Notes under the pieces: generated by a model
The model's input: only the letters and a program-made list of their open reading frames with translations
Told to the model about the DNA's origin: nothing
Databases searched by the model: none
Shown: in pieces, positions 31,944 to 44,161 of the stretch
Layout: every line of letters begins with the position of its first letter
How positions within the stretch are numbered: the first letter of the stretch is position 1
From: Phytoseiulus persimilis
Taxonomy: Eukaryota > Arthropoda > Arachnida > Mesostigmata > Phytoseiidae
DNA: 64,000 bases
NCBI GenBank assembly: GCA_037576195.1
Contig: CM075103.1
Coordinates: 22,444,001-22,508,000 of the forward strand
Direction: 5' to 3'
Program-made: the position numbers and the translations under genes

Positions 31944-33168
31944 ATGCACGTCCTTTTGGTGCTCTGCCTTGCTTTCGCCTTCGTGCTCGAGGAAGCTAGC
32001 TCTGCCAATTCGGAGAGTACACTGTGTACGCCGACCTCAGCCTTACTTTCCGACGCCGGCGACTGCTCGCCGTGACTTTCACTATACGGCAAATCCTTTC
32101 GGCGATGTACCTGTTTCTCTCTGATTGCCGATAGTATTTGGTTCCAGGTGAATTATACCGTTGAATTTCTCCGGGCTCCTCCGACGCCTGTGTCTTTTCA
32201 GCATGCCTCCGGGATACTCTGAAGGCGAGCATCGACGCAAGCAGAAGGAACACCGAGATATTTCTCCAGCAACTCTCTCCGAGAGGAGACATCAGTGATG
32301 TCTGGGGCCGGATAGAAGGCGAGTACGGATTTCTTCAGCAGAATTTGGACAACAGGTGACTTTCTATCATGAGCGGTGTGAAGCTGAGCCTCCGCTCAAG
32401 CCACTGTGGCCCCTTCTTTCCTGAACTGAATGAATTGCGATCAAGGCGCGAGGCGCTTGCGCGGATGGAAACGGGATTGGGTTGCTTATGATTCTAAAAA
32501 TTGCCGTGTTCTCAGCTCGAGTGAAATCTTAGACGACCGAGACTCTTGCGAGGAGAGCAATAAACGAACAATCATCTCCAAGCCAAACTGCGACCTCCTA
32601 GCTAAGATGAGCTTCGTCCAGCAGTAAGTTTGCACAGAGACTGAGTATACAATAGTGTGTGGACAACTCTGTCATCATTGGGGCGTATGCCAATGTACGG
32701 AGATGATATTTTGCGAAGCCCGGAACCGCCCCACGTTTCGGATTGAATTCCTAAATACTTCTTGAGATTTCATCCGAGTCACCCAGACACCTCCATGTTC
32801 ATTTGTCCCTCATCATTCTCCTGACTTTACAGAGGCACCCGGCACGTCATGGCCCTTTCGGTCAATTGCATTTCAATAATCTCCAGAGCACACCTTAACT
32901 TCGCTGTAAGTGATACTCCCGAATCCCTCCTTCATCGAAATGCATGTATTCCATCCAAGGATGGATCTTCACGTGTATCGCCGCTCGTCATCCTCCGCTT
33001 ACCCAAAACTATCAACGTTTTGATGTGCCCACTAGCACTAATATAGGCACCTGACATCTACAGAAAGGCAACGTCTTCCGGAATAGCATGCAGTTCTCAA
33101 GGGGCCAAATCAAGGTGCTGCTTGCCAGCCTGGAGGAAGCCTCTACCTGCTTCCAGACCGGACACTGA
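31944..33168 (+). CDS. Small secreted cysteine-containing protein (five exons), family unknown
   Basis: Exons 31944-32016, 32202-32355, 32516-32623, 32833-32905 and 33064-33168 splice in phase to 171 codons (170 residues). All introns are GT-AG, three of the acceptors have a pyrimidine tract, and two of the donors are perfect GTAAGT. Exon 1 is a signal peptide (M-H-V-L-L-V-L-C-L-A-F-A-F-V-L). The mature part has five cysteines (C-L-R-D, D-S-C-E-E, P-N-C-D-L, V-N-C-I-S, S-T-C-F-Q) in mostly helical, charged sequence ending G-H. A second in-phase donor for exon 1 at 32025 would add three residues. No single frame is long, so the gene is invisible to simple ORF calling. I do not recognise the family. 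The TATA box and signal peptide argue for a strongly expressed secreted product, for example a gland or gut protein (inference). Confidence 0.82.
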
Positions 33169-36100
33169 AAAATCGAGGTACTCCGCCACTGAGCTCGGCA
33201 TGATCAGACGCATTCGGGGAGAGGAAGATAGTGTGTGTGCCTTCCCGACTTTTGAACCTTGAAAGTTCCCTGCTCCGGCGGGCACTCCATATCATCGAGG
33301 ATCGTCGAGCTACGTGGATAGAAGGATTTCGATGCTCTCTTCGACTCGTTTTCACTCCGAATCCCTTCAAGCGTTTGGTATCATTTCTGAATCAGAGGAT
33401 GCTCAAGACCGTCTCACAGTTTGGACAGGCCCGACAGGCTCATGTGTATGGAACCAGCACAGCCGCTCACGCTCCGCCGCTACGGCGCCGTGCACGGGTG
33501 TGGTAGCATGTTTTTAGAAGGCCCATATGTTTCTCATTCACTCACAATGGTGGTCGATAGGGCTAAAAATCGAAACTTCCGAAGCCGATATCCCCGCTTT
33601 GCAGCGACCGAATCGCTCAGCTTCTATTTTGAAACAGCTGGATTTTCGGCCATTTATGTGAAACCGCCGGTGTTGGCAAGCATCTGGAAGCTGACTCGAT
33701 TCCGCGTATTTTGAATGTTCCATCATCTCTCTCCGCCTTCTGGAAGCAAAGTTATGAGCTGTCCGAGTTTGGCGCTCAGAACTTTTGCACGCATTCAATA
33801 CTTGCTCTAACAGGGACAGGAATGCTACCGATTCGGAAAAGCCGCAGCAGACATCAAGGGATCAGTCATTGCTGTATGGGGTGCGGATTGGCGGAAGAAA
33901 CTGTCCAGCGCGCGTTGCTCGAATGCGTGCCGCATCACTTCAATCAAAAGTAACTCCAGGGAAGATTGCGGCTCCAGAGGGAACAAGATCGTGGCGCTCC
34001 AAGACTGAAGGAGGAACCACTCAAGCGATCGAAATAGGAGACCCTAATAATCTGCTGAAGGAATCGCCCTCCTCTGCGATTCGCCGCAAACAATCATATG
34101 GATCTATGGTACCGTGGACCATATTGTGAAGAGATGATCAACTCAAACTGTGCATCAGGTTTTGGAAACCAACATTTATTCGAAGGAAGGCATGAGTGTT
34201 GGGAAACAGGAGGAAAGAGGATGTGTAGCTGTGAAACGACTCCTGACTCATATTTGGCGTTTATTCGTAGTTTCTGACTCATGTTGTTCCGTAATCTATC
34301 TTCTGTCTGCTGAGCCGGGTATCTCGATTGCTGCTCATGGTTGAGGAGACCGGCCAAAGCAGGATATTTTTGCACGCCCCCGCTTAGATCTCCGTTCCGC
34401 ATCCGGCCTCCCGCCTCACATCCTAGACAGGACAGAGAAAAGATTGATCTTCAGGGCAGCGATTCCCCAAGCTCAGGGGACGTTCCCCTTTCGACCCATA
34501 CCGGTTCTCATCCGAAAATCTCTACTACCAGCTCCGTGAGTCGTTCCGACCCGGATGGACCCTTTTGGTTTCGGGTCACCGTGATTGTTCGAAACTACGA
34601 AACTTCGATTTGCGTCAGGTAGTCTGTGAGTTTCTGCGAAGGAATCAGTAAGCTGATTCCAGACACTGAGTCAGACCCTCCGCGCGCTTCTCCCTGTCAA
34701 GTTCTGCGTCTGTAACTGCCAACTTTCCAGGAAGCATGATAAGAACGTCTTCCTTGGAAGGTTCCCCCGAGTCCTTACCGAGAAATCCATTTCGAAAGAA
34801 CATATTTCCGAAATTTTCCTGAAGCACGAAGGTAATTATGCACTCCAAATGTATTTTCGATCCGTTTAGAAATTCGACGTGAGCGGGTCTGAGAGGAGTG
34901 GCCTCTGTCCTGGAGACATTCCCTGACTGCATGGCTTGAAAGCTAGGCCGTGCGCCGCCGGAGTCTCTGCGGTCGTGCTGCTTTGTTGTCACGGCACGCT
35001 GCGGCGAATCTCGCATTTGCTCGTTATCGAGGCTGGATGTATCTGTCGATCCCTCTCCGCAACAAATTATTGTATGATTTCTACCGGAACTTCCGAGGAG
35101 GTACTGCTGGGCAGATATGACTGCGCATGCTCTGCATGTGGATTTGCGTATCGTCCATCAACTGAATCTGGCCGGACTTTGGCTCCGCAGCAGAAAGTTT
35201 CCGAAATACCTTGGCACATGAATCGAGGCAATTAGTCGGTGCTCGAATTCGCTCCAGTGACCATATGTAAATCCTCGGAGCTCTTTCAGACCTGGAGATG
35301 AAGGATAACTCGGAAAGAGCCGGAATCCCCGATTGTGACATTCGCAGGCTCCCGCTTGATTTGAGTCGTGAACCGATCGTCCCTGTCGTGGCTCGCGGGG
35401 ATGTTTCAATCGTTTCCCAGTCTTCTTCAAGGAGCAGAGGTGTAGCCTGATCGCAGAGTTTGCAACTTTCTCAACGCCCTCTGAGAATCTGTCCCAAGAC
35501 GTCGATCGGAAGCTGGCAGTTCTTGACGGAATGAAACCACGGTATTCGCATTCAGCTTATCACGAGCCTCCAAGTATCGGATGGAGCCTCTTACCTCCGA
35601 TGTCAAGCTCTATACGGAGCCATGCCACAGAGTACGCCTCTGTAAACGTTTTTATCCGCCGTCGCCATTGCCGATTCAGGCCCCGGCGCACAGCCCTGCT
35701 TTAAAGCTCAGATACATCGGACCGACGATCGTTCCAGAGGCGGGGAGCGAGTCGGGAGTTTCGACTGGCACACTCGTCTATTCCTTCCGGCCGATGATCG
35801 CCAGCTGCCCCGAATGAGGACAACCCTGTTGTGGCCCCATCATATCATTTGCCGACCGGGTCGGACCTCGGTAGCTGTGTTCCGTACATTTACCCTCGCG
35901 CTGGATTTTACCTATAATGGAACTAAAATCGTCCCTCGTTTGCAGATGATGCTCGTCCACTCGGAGTACTATGAGGATTCACCATGAGCTAGTCCAGCGA
36001 AATGCCAGCTCTAATCGGTTTTCCACTTCTCCAACGGATACCCATGAGACCAGATAGGAAAGTTCTGGAATTCCATACGCAGAGCCCGATTCGCTCATCA

Positions 36101-37170
36101 GGAGACGTCGGATGCCGTATCCCAATGGGGATTCGCGCGAGCAAGCTTGAGTTTTCCTTCTCATGGAGCACATGGAATTTCGTGACATGAACGACGAAAT
36201 GCATCTTTCGGATAGCTAGCGCAGCCTCGAGGGATTTTCGCTCCAAACAGGCTAAAGCGGACCACCGGGAGAAGTGCCTTGGATCAGATATGGATCCGAG
36301 CGGGGATCTTCCATCCCGGAAATCCGCTCAATAGGGAACGACTCGAACGAGCGTTTCCTCAAAATACCGTTCCAAGGAAGTTATTGAAGCATTCAGAATG
36401 GAGCATCGTGATCGCTACAGAAAAATTGAAGGCACGTCGGAACCGCCACCGCCTTCCAAAACTTTTTCGCTCCCAGGTCATTTCAAGTTGTCAAAGATCG
36501 ATGCTGGGGAAAAATCGGCATTCTCTCATCATATTGGCCTTTCCCGCTTGTTAATCGGAAGGGGAAGTTCCAGCCGGAGGTTCGACTCTCCACTGCTCAA
36601 TGTCGACTCCTCTGTTGCTCCCGACGAGCCTGGTATTCCGATGTCGTGCAGCTCTTCGGCACTCACCTTTTAGATTCAGCCTTGTTGACTTCCGTCACTC
36701 TCAGGTCCGTCAGCTAGGCTCCGAGAGTTTTCGGCCAGGACGCCCATTGCCGTAGGGCTGGCGCATAGGCTAGGCCGAGGCTCTTAGAATGTTTTTTTCT
36801 CTTCGCAATGAACTCGACTCGTATGAAGAGCCAACCAATTACACATACCGAGACATACGGATAACTCTCCCTCAATCTCGATGCGCCACGTACCCTGATC
36901 CAGTTCCTCCGCTCCATCCTCAGGCACGAGTGGGCTTTCTGTGTGGAGCCCGAGCCGGACCTGTAGCTGCACAGCGAACGCAGGAAATCGAACGGGGACC
37001 CCATCTGCTTGCGAGAAAGCCGGCTGATTCGCACATACTCCACATTTTTAGCGGGACTGCTTCAGCTAGGACGAGAATATTTATGCTCGTGTGCCGAAGA
37101 AGCCGAAGAGCTCCGATCGCTCACGTTTGAGAGCGAACGGATGTTCTTCGGTCGATCCTGGAATCAGGCT
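33169..37170. other. Four kilobases without a resolved gene
   Basis: Many open stretches of 60-123 codons on both strands. The most protein-like is minus-strand 35016-34645, with H-L-E-C-I-I-T-F-V-L-Q-E-N-F-G-N-M-F-F and a GTAAGG donor-like site inside it; minus-strand 35341-35081 is another. I could not join them by splice phase into a gene and recognise no domain. There is no AATAAA just after the secreted-protein stop codon. Confidence 0.3.
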
Positions 37171-37240
37171 CCAGGTTTGGGAAAGTATGGTCAGATTAGC
37201 CCTGGAATCACCCCTCCGGAAAATCACTCTCCGGAACATC
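37170..37240. repeat. Stray 45-bp satellite unit
   Basis: GGGAAAGTATGGTCAGATTA followed by CCTGGAATCACCCCTCCGG is about one and a half units of the satellite, then a CGGAAAATCACTCTCCGGAA palindromic stretch. Confidence 0.65.
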
Positions 37241-37254
37241 GGAACAGGGCAGAT

Positions 37255-37325
37255 GATTTATCGGACTGACTGGTCCGATGAAAGATCGGTCTGGTCATTT
37301 ATCGGAGCAGTCAGTCCGATAAATC
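37255..37325. repeat. Perfect 17-bp inverted repeat (hairpin)
   Basis: GATTTATCGGACTGACT at 37255-37271 and its exact complement AGTCAGTCCGATAAATC at 37309-37325, with a 37-base loop. The loop and flanks repeat the CGGTCTGG and TCCGA words. It may be the end of an unrecognised foldback element. Confidence 0.8.
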
Positions 37326-37329
37326 ATCG

Positions 37330-38261
37330 GTCTGGGGCGAATGATTTTCCGGACTCGGCAGTCCGACCCGATCCGATCGGCAGCGCGGTGCTCAATGTTT
37401 CAGTGGAGGATGCTCGGATCAGCGGAATCAGGGCTGAAGCGGTGTGGAATTCCTCAGTAGGGTCTCTCCTTACGGGAAATCACTCTCCGGACCAACAGAC
37501 CAAGAAAAATCATTTTTCGGACCAGGTGGTCCGAAAATTCAGATCCCGGGCTCCGGGAAACGATGTGCAATAAGCCCTCGTCGATCGAATACGGCCCTGC
37601 AGTTGTGCCTTCTGTGTCTGCATCCGACGTTCGAGTATTCCAAGAACCAGTTTTTACTTGTACACAGTACTGATAGCTGTAGCGGTAGAACAGTACGAGC
37701 TGCTGTTCGATCAATTCAAAGAAGCTCGAAACCAGACCCGGAGAAACGCAGTTTTGTGAGAAGTGTCCAGAGAAGTTGAGTGAGAGTCTTGATAGAGGAG
37801 TCCAATCCCGACGCCATCGGCTCAGCGATCTCAAGGCTCTCCAGAGAAGGATCATGGAGGGTGAAATCGACCAATTGAGCCTAGTGTTTCGCCTACCCCA
37901 GGACCTTTGGACGAAGCATTGGGCTATAGTGAGGTACCCATCGATCGTCGTGGTGCTCTTGGGGCTATACTTTTTTTTTTCGTGGGGTCCGGGAAGAAAA
38001 ATGCGTGATGCAGACAGTGCCACAGCCCCAGCACAGTACTGCGGGAGTCGCCAACCCACTAAAAACCTTGAGTCGCCCCAACCCTCGCTTTCGGGCGGGG
38101 GGCCGCTCCCATGGACGGAATCGGTCTAGCATTACTTCGAACCGATGGGAACGGGAGTCATCATTCTTGTCTCCGTATCTTACTTCGTATCCTCGCGAGC
38201 CGTTTGCTTGGTGGCGTTCTGTTGTGTATGACTAGAAGTGTGTGGACTTGTGTGCCCTGGT
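37330..38261. other. Spacer with further TCCGGA-rich short palindromes
   Basis: A GGAAATCACTCTCCGGACCA segment at about 37476 echoes the words of the hairpin region. Open frames (for example minus 37454-38059) have no recognisable domain. Confidence 0.35.
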
Positions 38262-38870
38262 CAGTGGCGAAAATGTACCGTTGTATGCGTTGTGCTGAAA
38301 ATTCGCTGCTCGGAGGTGCTTCCGGGATCAATCTGACCATACTTTCTTGGATTTGAAGAGGTGATTCTGGGGGCGATCTGGCCATGCTTCTCGGGGTCCA
38401 TGAAGGTGATTCGGAGGTCAATCTGAAATCCATGAGTGTCTACGAGAACCTACAAGACCGTCTCCGACGATCCACAACTTCGTCCTCGAGTTTCTACGGG
38501 AACGTAGAAGACCGTATACGAGACAAGAAGCAGTTGAACGTCGATTTCGAGCAGCTGAAGCGCGAACCTCAAAACTGGCTCAGAATGCACGATGAAGCGA
38601 CTCAATGTCATATTCATGAAGGTGGTGCGAAACCAATGAGGAAATTCCCAAAGACAGCCAAAGGCATTCATCGATCTGTGACGATATTCCACAGTTTCCG
38701 TCGAAACTCTAGATCAGTGAGGAGCAAAGTGCTACCCAGGAAAGTGACAGTATGTTTCGATCAGCCGACAAATAAGATCTCTTTAGGTATGGTGCTGACC
38801 TAACGGAGGGGGGAGGGGAAATAGTGCCGCTCTGCCAAAAACAGCCGTGGGTGGGCGGCTACGTTGCGAG
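38262..38870. mobile_element. Second, decayed copy of the hAT-like element
   Basis: Begins with CAGTGGCG at 38262 and ends near GGCTACGTTGCG, a decayed form of GGCTACGCCACTG, at about 38857-38868. The inner part has three 45-bp units (38315-38430), then CGAGTTTCTACGGGAACGTA and GATTTCGAGCAGCTGAAG segments, in the same order as GAGTGTCTACAAGCGCATAG and GATTTCGTGGAGCTGAAG in the 10243-11323 copy. The right part has GGTGCTGACC before a GGGGAGGGG stretch, as there. No target duplication remains. Confidence 0.65.
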
Positions 38871-39391
38871 AGCCAGACTCGCTGTGCGTTAAGAAATACA
38901 GCTCACAATACGCTTGCTGCTTCACTTGGTTTATTGAACAAGATTCGACCACAGAAATAGCCTCTGTACTCGACTCTAAAACTTGTCTCACTTGAAAGCA
39001 TGAGAGATTCGACACCTCCAGAATCGAATCCATCGAGGCTTCCATAGGAGTCGTCGCTCTCGGAATAACGCGTTCGGGTATTGCCAGTCTCCTATCGTTG
39101 AAAAAGTGATCGTTTATCTATCTGAAGTTTGACACATCAAACCAACAAGATATGGGCGGGGCCTCTCGACTTCATCCCATCCTTTTTGAACAATCGCCGG
39201 AAACATGTACAAATTCACAACGAAAAAATACTAGTCACGGAGTCGGGCAGTATGATGAGGTTATATGCCGTCGCCCAAAACTATATCTCTCCTTGACGCC
39301 GGATTCGTTGCATTAGCTCTCGGAAATTTTGACTAGAAAGAGACCCGAGTCATCATAACAGTAATATTATTGTACAAACCCAACGCAACGA
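38871..39391. other. 3' flank of the acyltransferase gene
   Basis: Non-coding. An AATAAT motif on the minus strand follows the stop codon of the acyltransferase gene and may serve as its polyadenylation signal; a canonical AATAAA was not found close by. Confidence 0.4.
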
Positions 39392-42300
39392 TCAAACAAA
39401 AATAAGAGGTGTTTTGAGTATTTCCAACGTTCCCATTAGAGCGGTGAGTTGCTTGAAGTTGTTCGGAGCAATCTGCAGAGAAGCATCAAGTGTCAGACAC
39501 GTTGGCCGGTCCGCGATCGTATATAGGAATCGTCTGCGAGTTCCCGCCTGGACAGATAGGAAGCGACAAACGTTCCCCGCAGTTGAAATCGCTTGTAACA
39601 TTCGGCACAGAGAATACGCATCGAGGAACCGAGAATCAGTTCGCCTCCGTGGCGAACGGATCTCGTTGCTCACGAAATCATTGATAGCGATTGCTGTTAT
39701 TTTTCTCATTGGTGGAAACGTGAAACCAAGGCGAGGCGGAGAATCGCTCACCTGACTCATTTGGAGAGGTATCCTCGAATCTTCGGCATCACAGTGTTTT
39801 GCGCCGCAGACTTCTTCAATGAGCGTATTCTTTTCCTTCAGGTAGAAGCCTGACGTCCCTGTTCCGATTTTGGTTTCAAGAATTCCGAACTTCCGAAGCA
39901 CTTTCAGACAGTTCAACATTGTGTCTTTCGCGCATCCTTCGGGGTACTCGAAGCGACCCTTGGCGGCCTGAGAATGAAGACGTATGTTTATTTCTCGATT
40001 TCGAGTTCGAAGTCGGGATTAATGCTCAGAGTCCACGTTTCTGCAATTCAAGGATGAGTGACTGATCCTAAGTTCAGTGGAAGCCTGGACTTACTTTCGA
40101 TTGCAATCTGCAAAGTAGCTCGTACTGAAGACAGCGATCACAAATATTGTGCGTTGAATCAAGTATGTGAGCAAGGTCGCTGACAACAGAAAAATAGCCT
40201 GGAACGGTTAGTGAGAGTGTTAGAGATACAACGGTAAAACATTGCAGGTAAGTCATGGCGACTGGTGTCGAAAGTCATCCTCGTTCTTAGTACTCGAAAC
40301 AAACCCTCTATCAGTGGCGCGATGGAAGCTTTCAGATCTGATATTCTCTGCAGCGTTCGTCGGTCGCACCGAACATACGTTCGCGGATCTGGAATGATTA
40401 GGAGTCGTTATAGTATGAGAGTCAACAACGACCGAAGACGCGCTTGGGTATCAACCCAAAGGGGGAATTAATATGCCTCCTGGTACGGGTCCATAATTGA
40501 TCTCACAAGGAAGCTACGCGACGTGTAACACCGAGATTCAGACAAGATGGTGCCCGTTATCGCTATCGGCCCTCAACATGAGTCATCAGAGGCTACGGAA
40601 CGGGCACCATCTCATCTGGATCCCGGTGTTACACTCCGCGTACCTCCCTTGTTGAAGCTAACCCGCCACAAGAAATAGTTCCCAACAACATCGTGCTTAG
40701 CCGATGATTGAATCGCAACAGTACACTGGCTCCGTCGACGAAACCCCTGTTGGGTTCCGACTATGGGCCTCGTCTGACCAGAGAGAAAGAGAGCCAAGAT
40801 TAGGCGAGCAGGAAACAACCGATTTCAAGCACTCGACAGAAACTCATCGGGATCCTCATCTTTCTCTATCTTCACTGGTAAACAGCTTTTCTCCCGTCGA
40901 GAGTATATGCTTTTTTCGGACCAGGTCTGCGAATTATTTGCGATGTTGGAAATACAGTTCCTCCTTTCCATCTTATTCGAAAAATAGCGATCTCCACAAC
41001 CCGAGTTGAACAGATAGTGTTCTCACCTTGAGAATCCGACGTCGGACGCAATTCTATAATTCCCCAGTCGACAAGGCACTGTTTGGCCTCCGCGATCACG
41101 GCCTCGGATTCAGCAGCTGGCTGGAACTGAATGAACTCGTTCTCTAGCACTGCGCACAGCTCGTGCGCGAGTGCCTCGACCGCTTTCCAATCGATTTCTA
41201 TGTTGTTGAGTTCTGGAAAGTTTGTGCGCGTACATCAGACCTCCTCTTCAGCTTAGATGGTGATGGAGAATCCCGATGGGGCCTGAGAACCCTCGGAGCG
41301 AGCTATCCTTATGATGTACCAACCAAAGAACGAACCTGCTTCACGACTCACGGAGACACTCGCTCGTTGTAGTTGCACGGTCAAGCAGGCTGCGAGCACC
41401 GATTCCCCTACCAGAGCCTCCATGACAGGCCCGCAATAATAATGACATTCGATGACCTTTTCAATTGATGAACAGACGTTGTACTGGCCTTCTGAGTTTG
41501 AAATGAGATGAGGTAGAATAGAGGCTGAATACCTGCGAATCGTTAGAGGAAAGAACGCTGATCATCGAATCGAATACAAGTCCGTTTGCCACTCACAGTG
41601 AACTCTCAGCTCGGGATAGGAGAATTTAGAGAGAAGTTTCGTGGAGGCACTTTCGAGCAATTGGAATCGATTGGAGACGGACCGCATCCCTGTTTCTCAC
41701 CGGCAAAGCTGTCGGAGGTTCTCTTCGCTCAGGTCGTCGAAAATGAGCGTTTTCCGTTTCGACGGACCGGTTAGGTGTCCACAAAGATCGGACATTGCCG
41801 AAACCAAGTCGGATTCCTTGCAACCCTAGAATACAAGCCGCAATGTCGGAAAGCGTGTCTAACGGTGGGACTGTTCCACTGTCACTGCGAGAAGGTTAGA
41901 TGCGCGCGCGGTTCGGAATTCACCTTTCGGAACTTGGTGGACATCAAAAAACAGACCATGTTGGGAGCCGACAACGCCAAACATCGATCCGCCTCACGTA
42001 GAACCAAGAATGCCAAGTCCAGCGTGAGGCTGAGGGGGAAAACGGAGCTCTATTGAGTTGGAGTGCTTCCCCTCATTCGGGGGCTTTCGTGATTCGGCAA
42101 GCCATGGATGCTTCAGCGCGCAGTCAAACTGACCGACTCATGTGGTTGTCCTCCGAAGGCAGCACTGATATCAGTGATGCGGACGAGGAAGAACAGCGGA
42201 GGGCGAGTGACTCTCCGCCTAGCGCGAGGCAGCCATTGCAACCGAAGTCCTTCGAGGGGTCCAGTCCGAATCTTTCCGCGTTGTCGAGGAGGAAAGCTTT

Positions 42301-44161
42301 AAGTTTGAAAGACTGGCCGAACTCTATCCGCACGGAGCCGAAGTGAGCCGTGATCGTCCGCCAGATGGAACGCAGAGCGTGTCCGAAAGACTCTTTCGTT
42401 TTTTGAGAACCACACTGTTCAGCAACGAAGTTCCCTAACAAAGAGACAACAGCTGAATCGGATATCTAATTTTCTTTTCGGGAAGGCGATAGTCAGAACT
42501 GTGGTTGAGAAACCCGCTTCTCCGCACATCGATTCGAATCGAACAACTCACCCTCGATGAGTCTGTCGTAAGTGAATGCGACAGGAACGATGACAGCATC
42601 CTGGATGAAGCCTTTCTGGTAAGCGTGAACGAGGACGGACAAAAGGCCCGCCTTTGCCTGTAGAGTGCGCCCGTTCCGAGAACGACCTCCTTCCAGATAA
42701 AACTCCAGAGGATAGCCTTGAGAGAGAACTTCACAGATGAACTGCGGAACAATCAGGACGGAGTTATTGAGGCAGGCGGGCAGGGGGTCGGCCGAAAAAA
42801 AGAGTAATATTCCCAAAAATCGCACCTGCTGCAAAACACCGCGGTAGATGTAGTCCTTGCTGTCAAGCGCGGGGCGATTCGCCGATGTTTTCCTCTGATC
42901 TATCTTACGTCGGATGAAAAACCCGCCCAAACCTCTGAGAAGCCGACCGAAAACAGGAATGTTCAAATTGTCACCCGCAGCAACCTGTAACAGAAATGGA
43001 AGATATCATCTGATTCGGGGTCGGACACCGACGACGATTCTCGGCGCTATTCTCGATATGACTTTACGGAGCAGAACAATCTACCTGAGGAGTCCTCATG
43101 CCACGGATATACAGCAGGTAAGTTAATAGGATGTAATCCAGATGAGACCGATGCAGCGGTAAATATACTATGGGTGCATCAGGATTCGCTTCCTCGAGAG
43201 ACTGGAGCTCGGACAGCTGACAGCGACGAGCGTAAATCCCTTGAATAAGCAAAAGGCTTCCGTCAAACGTCTTTAGCCGCATATCAGGCTTTCGATGGTC
43301 TTGCCAAAGGTCGGATCGGGAAAAACAGACCGCAACGCGCTTTACCTGAGAGGCTGTGCCTGAAAATCTTATTTACAACCACCGCGGCAAGTCGGATCAG
43401 CAGCACAGATGTCGAAGATGCCATTTGGATCAAGATCTCTTTGGCTTCCCGCAGATGCGTCAAAAGGTCCTCTTCGCATGTCGCTTCGGAAGCTCCGGAT
43501 GAGGATTTCTGGAAATGGACGGGCAAGCTGTTCGAGAGCAGTGTTCGTCGAAAAGGGTCACATCCGAGATCGATCTCCATCGGAGGTTCACCTGCTGCGA
43601 GGCTTTCTCGTATGCAACGCGCATTGTTTCTGAATCGAGGATCTCCTCGCGGGACTGCGCGGGGTACTGCCATGGGATGGGGCGGGAGAATATCCACAGA
43701 TGGTGCTTCAACCAATCGGTTATAGCTCGTAGGGACGAGAGCGGGGCACAGGTCCACGGAAAAGAGCCCTCAGACGCGAATCCCGGAGAAGCTAGGAGAT
43801 TCACCAGATCATTCGTCGCGTAGCTCCCATTGCTGGAAGGCTTGTTTCTCTGGAAGGATGGTGGAGTTCACATGAACGTTCGTGCGAGACCGTTCCCGAC
43901 ATTCTGCCAATGCTCAACTCTGTTCGGAGTCGGAGCTCCGGCGAGAAAGTGCCCACCTTGAGTTTCGGAGCGAGGTCGGAAGATCCCCGACGAGTGCCGT
44001 GGTTCGGCGGCCGAGTCTTGAAGAGGAATGTCGAAGAAGCCAGACTTGACGGCAGCTTCACCTGGATAGAAAATTCGTTCCCGTCCAATGAGACGGCTCC
44101 ACCAGGTTTCCAGGAACTCCAGGCCACAGCGGCATGGATGGCAGTACTTGCCTTGGGGGGG
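39392..44161 (-). CDS. GPAM: Glycerol-3-phosphate acyltransferase, GPAT1 type (at least 14 exons, 5' end unresolved)
   Basis: Acylates sn-glycerol-3-phosphate to lysophosphatidate at the mitochondrial outer membrane, the first step of glycerolipid synthesis. Exons that join in phase: 43508-43346, 43299-43085, 42984-42826, 42741-42552, 42434-42134, 42029-41924, 41825-41701, 41649-41597, 41524-41336, 41212-41027, 40261-40095, 39967-39752 and 39472-39392 (716 residues). Upstream, an exon ending at 43592 (S-R-E-E-I-L-D-S-E) and one at 44161-44062 (C-H-P-C-R-C-G) match the GPAT1 N-terminal half, but the joints between them are uncertain. Acyltransferase motifs: I, H-R-S-H-L-D, with the catalytic His and Asp; II, G-G-F-F-I-R-R; III, E-G-G-R-S-R, where Thr is usual at the third place; IV, V-I-V-P-V-A-F-T-Y-D. 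The C-terminal half follows GPAT1 to its end. Most introns are 45-110 bp. Confidence 0.92.
40508..40650. repeat. Foldback (MITE-like) element in a GPAM intron
   Basis: Inverted arms at about 40508-40558 and 40599-40650 around a 40-base loop. Shared blocks include TACGCG, GTGTAACACCG and GATGGTGCCCGTT. It lies in the intron 41026-40262, which at 765 bp is by far the longest of the modelled introns of this gene. Confidence 0.8.

Noticed and set aside
41690-41710. Apparent in-frame TGA in a conserved exon of the GPAT gene, as if it were a pseudogene or selenoprotein
   Set aside because: A GTGAGA donor directly at that point and a CGAAAG acceptor 51 bp downstream remove the stop and keep the phase. 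The intron size fits the gene's other introns.
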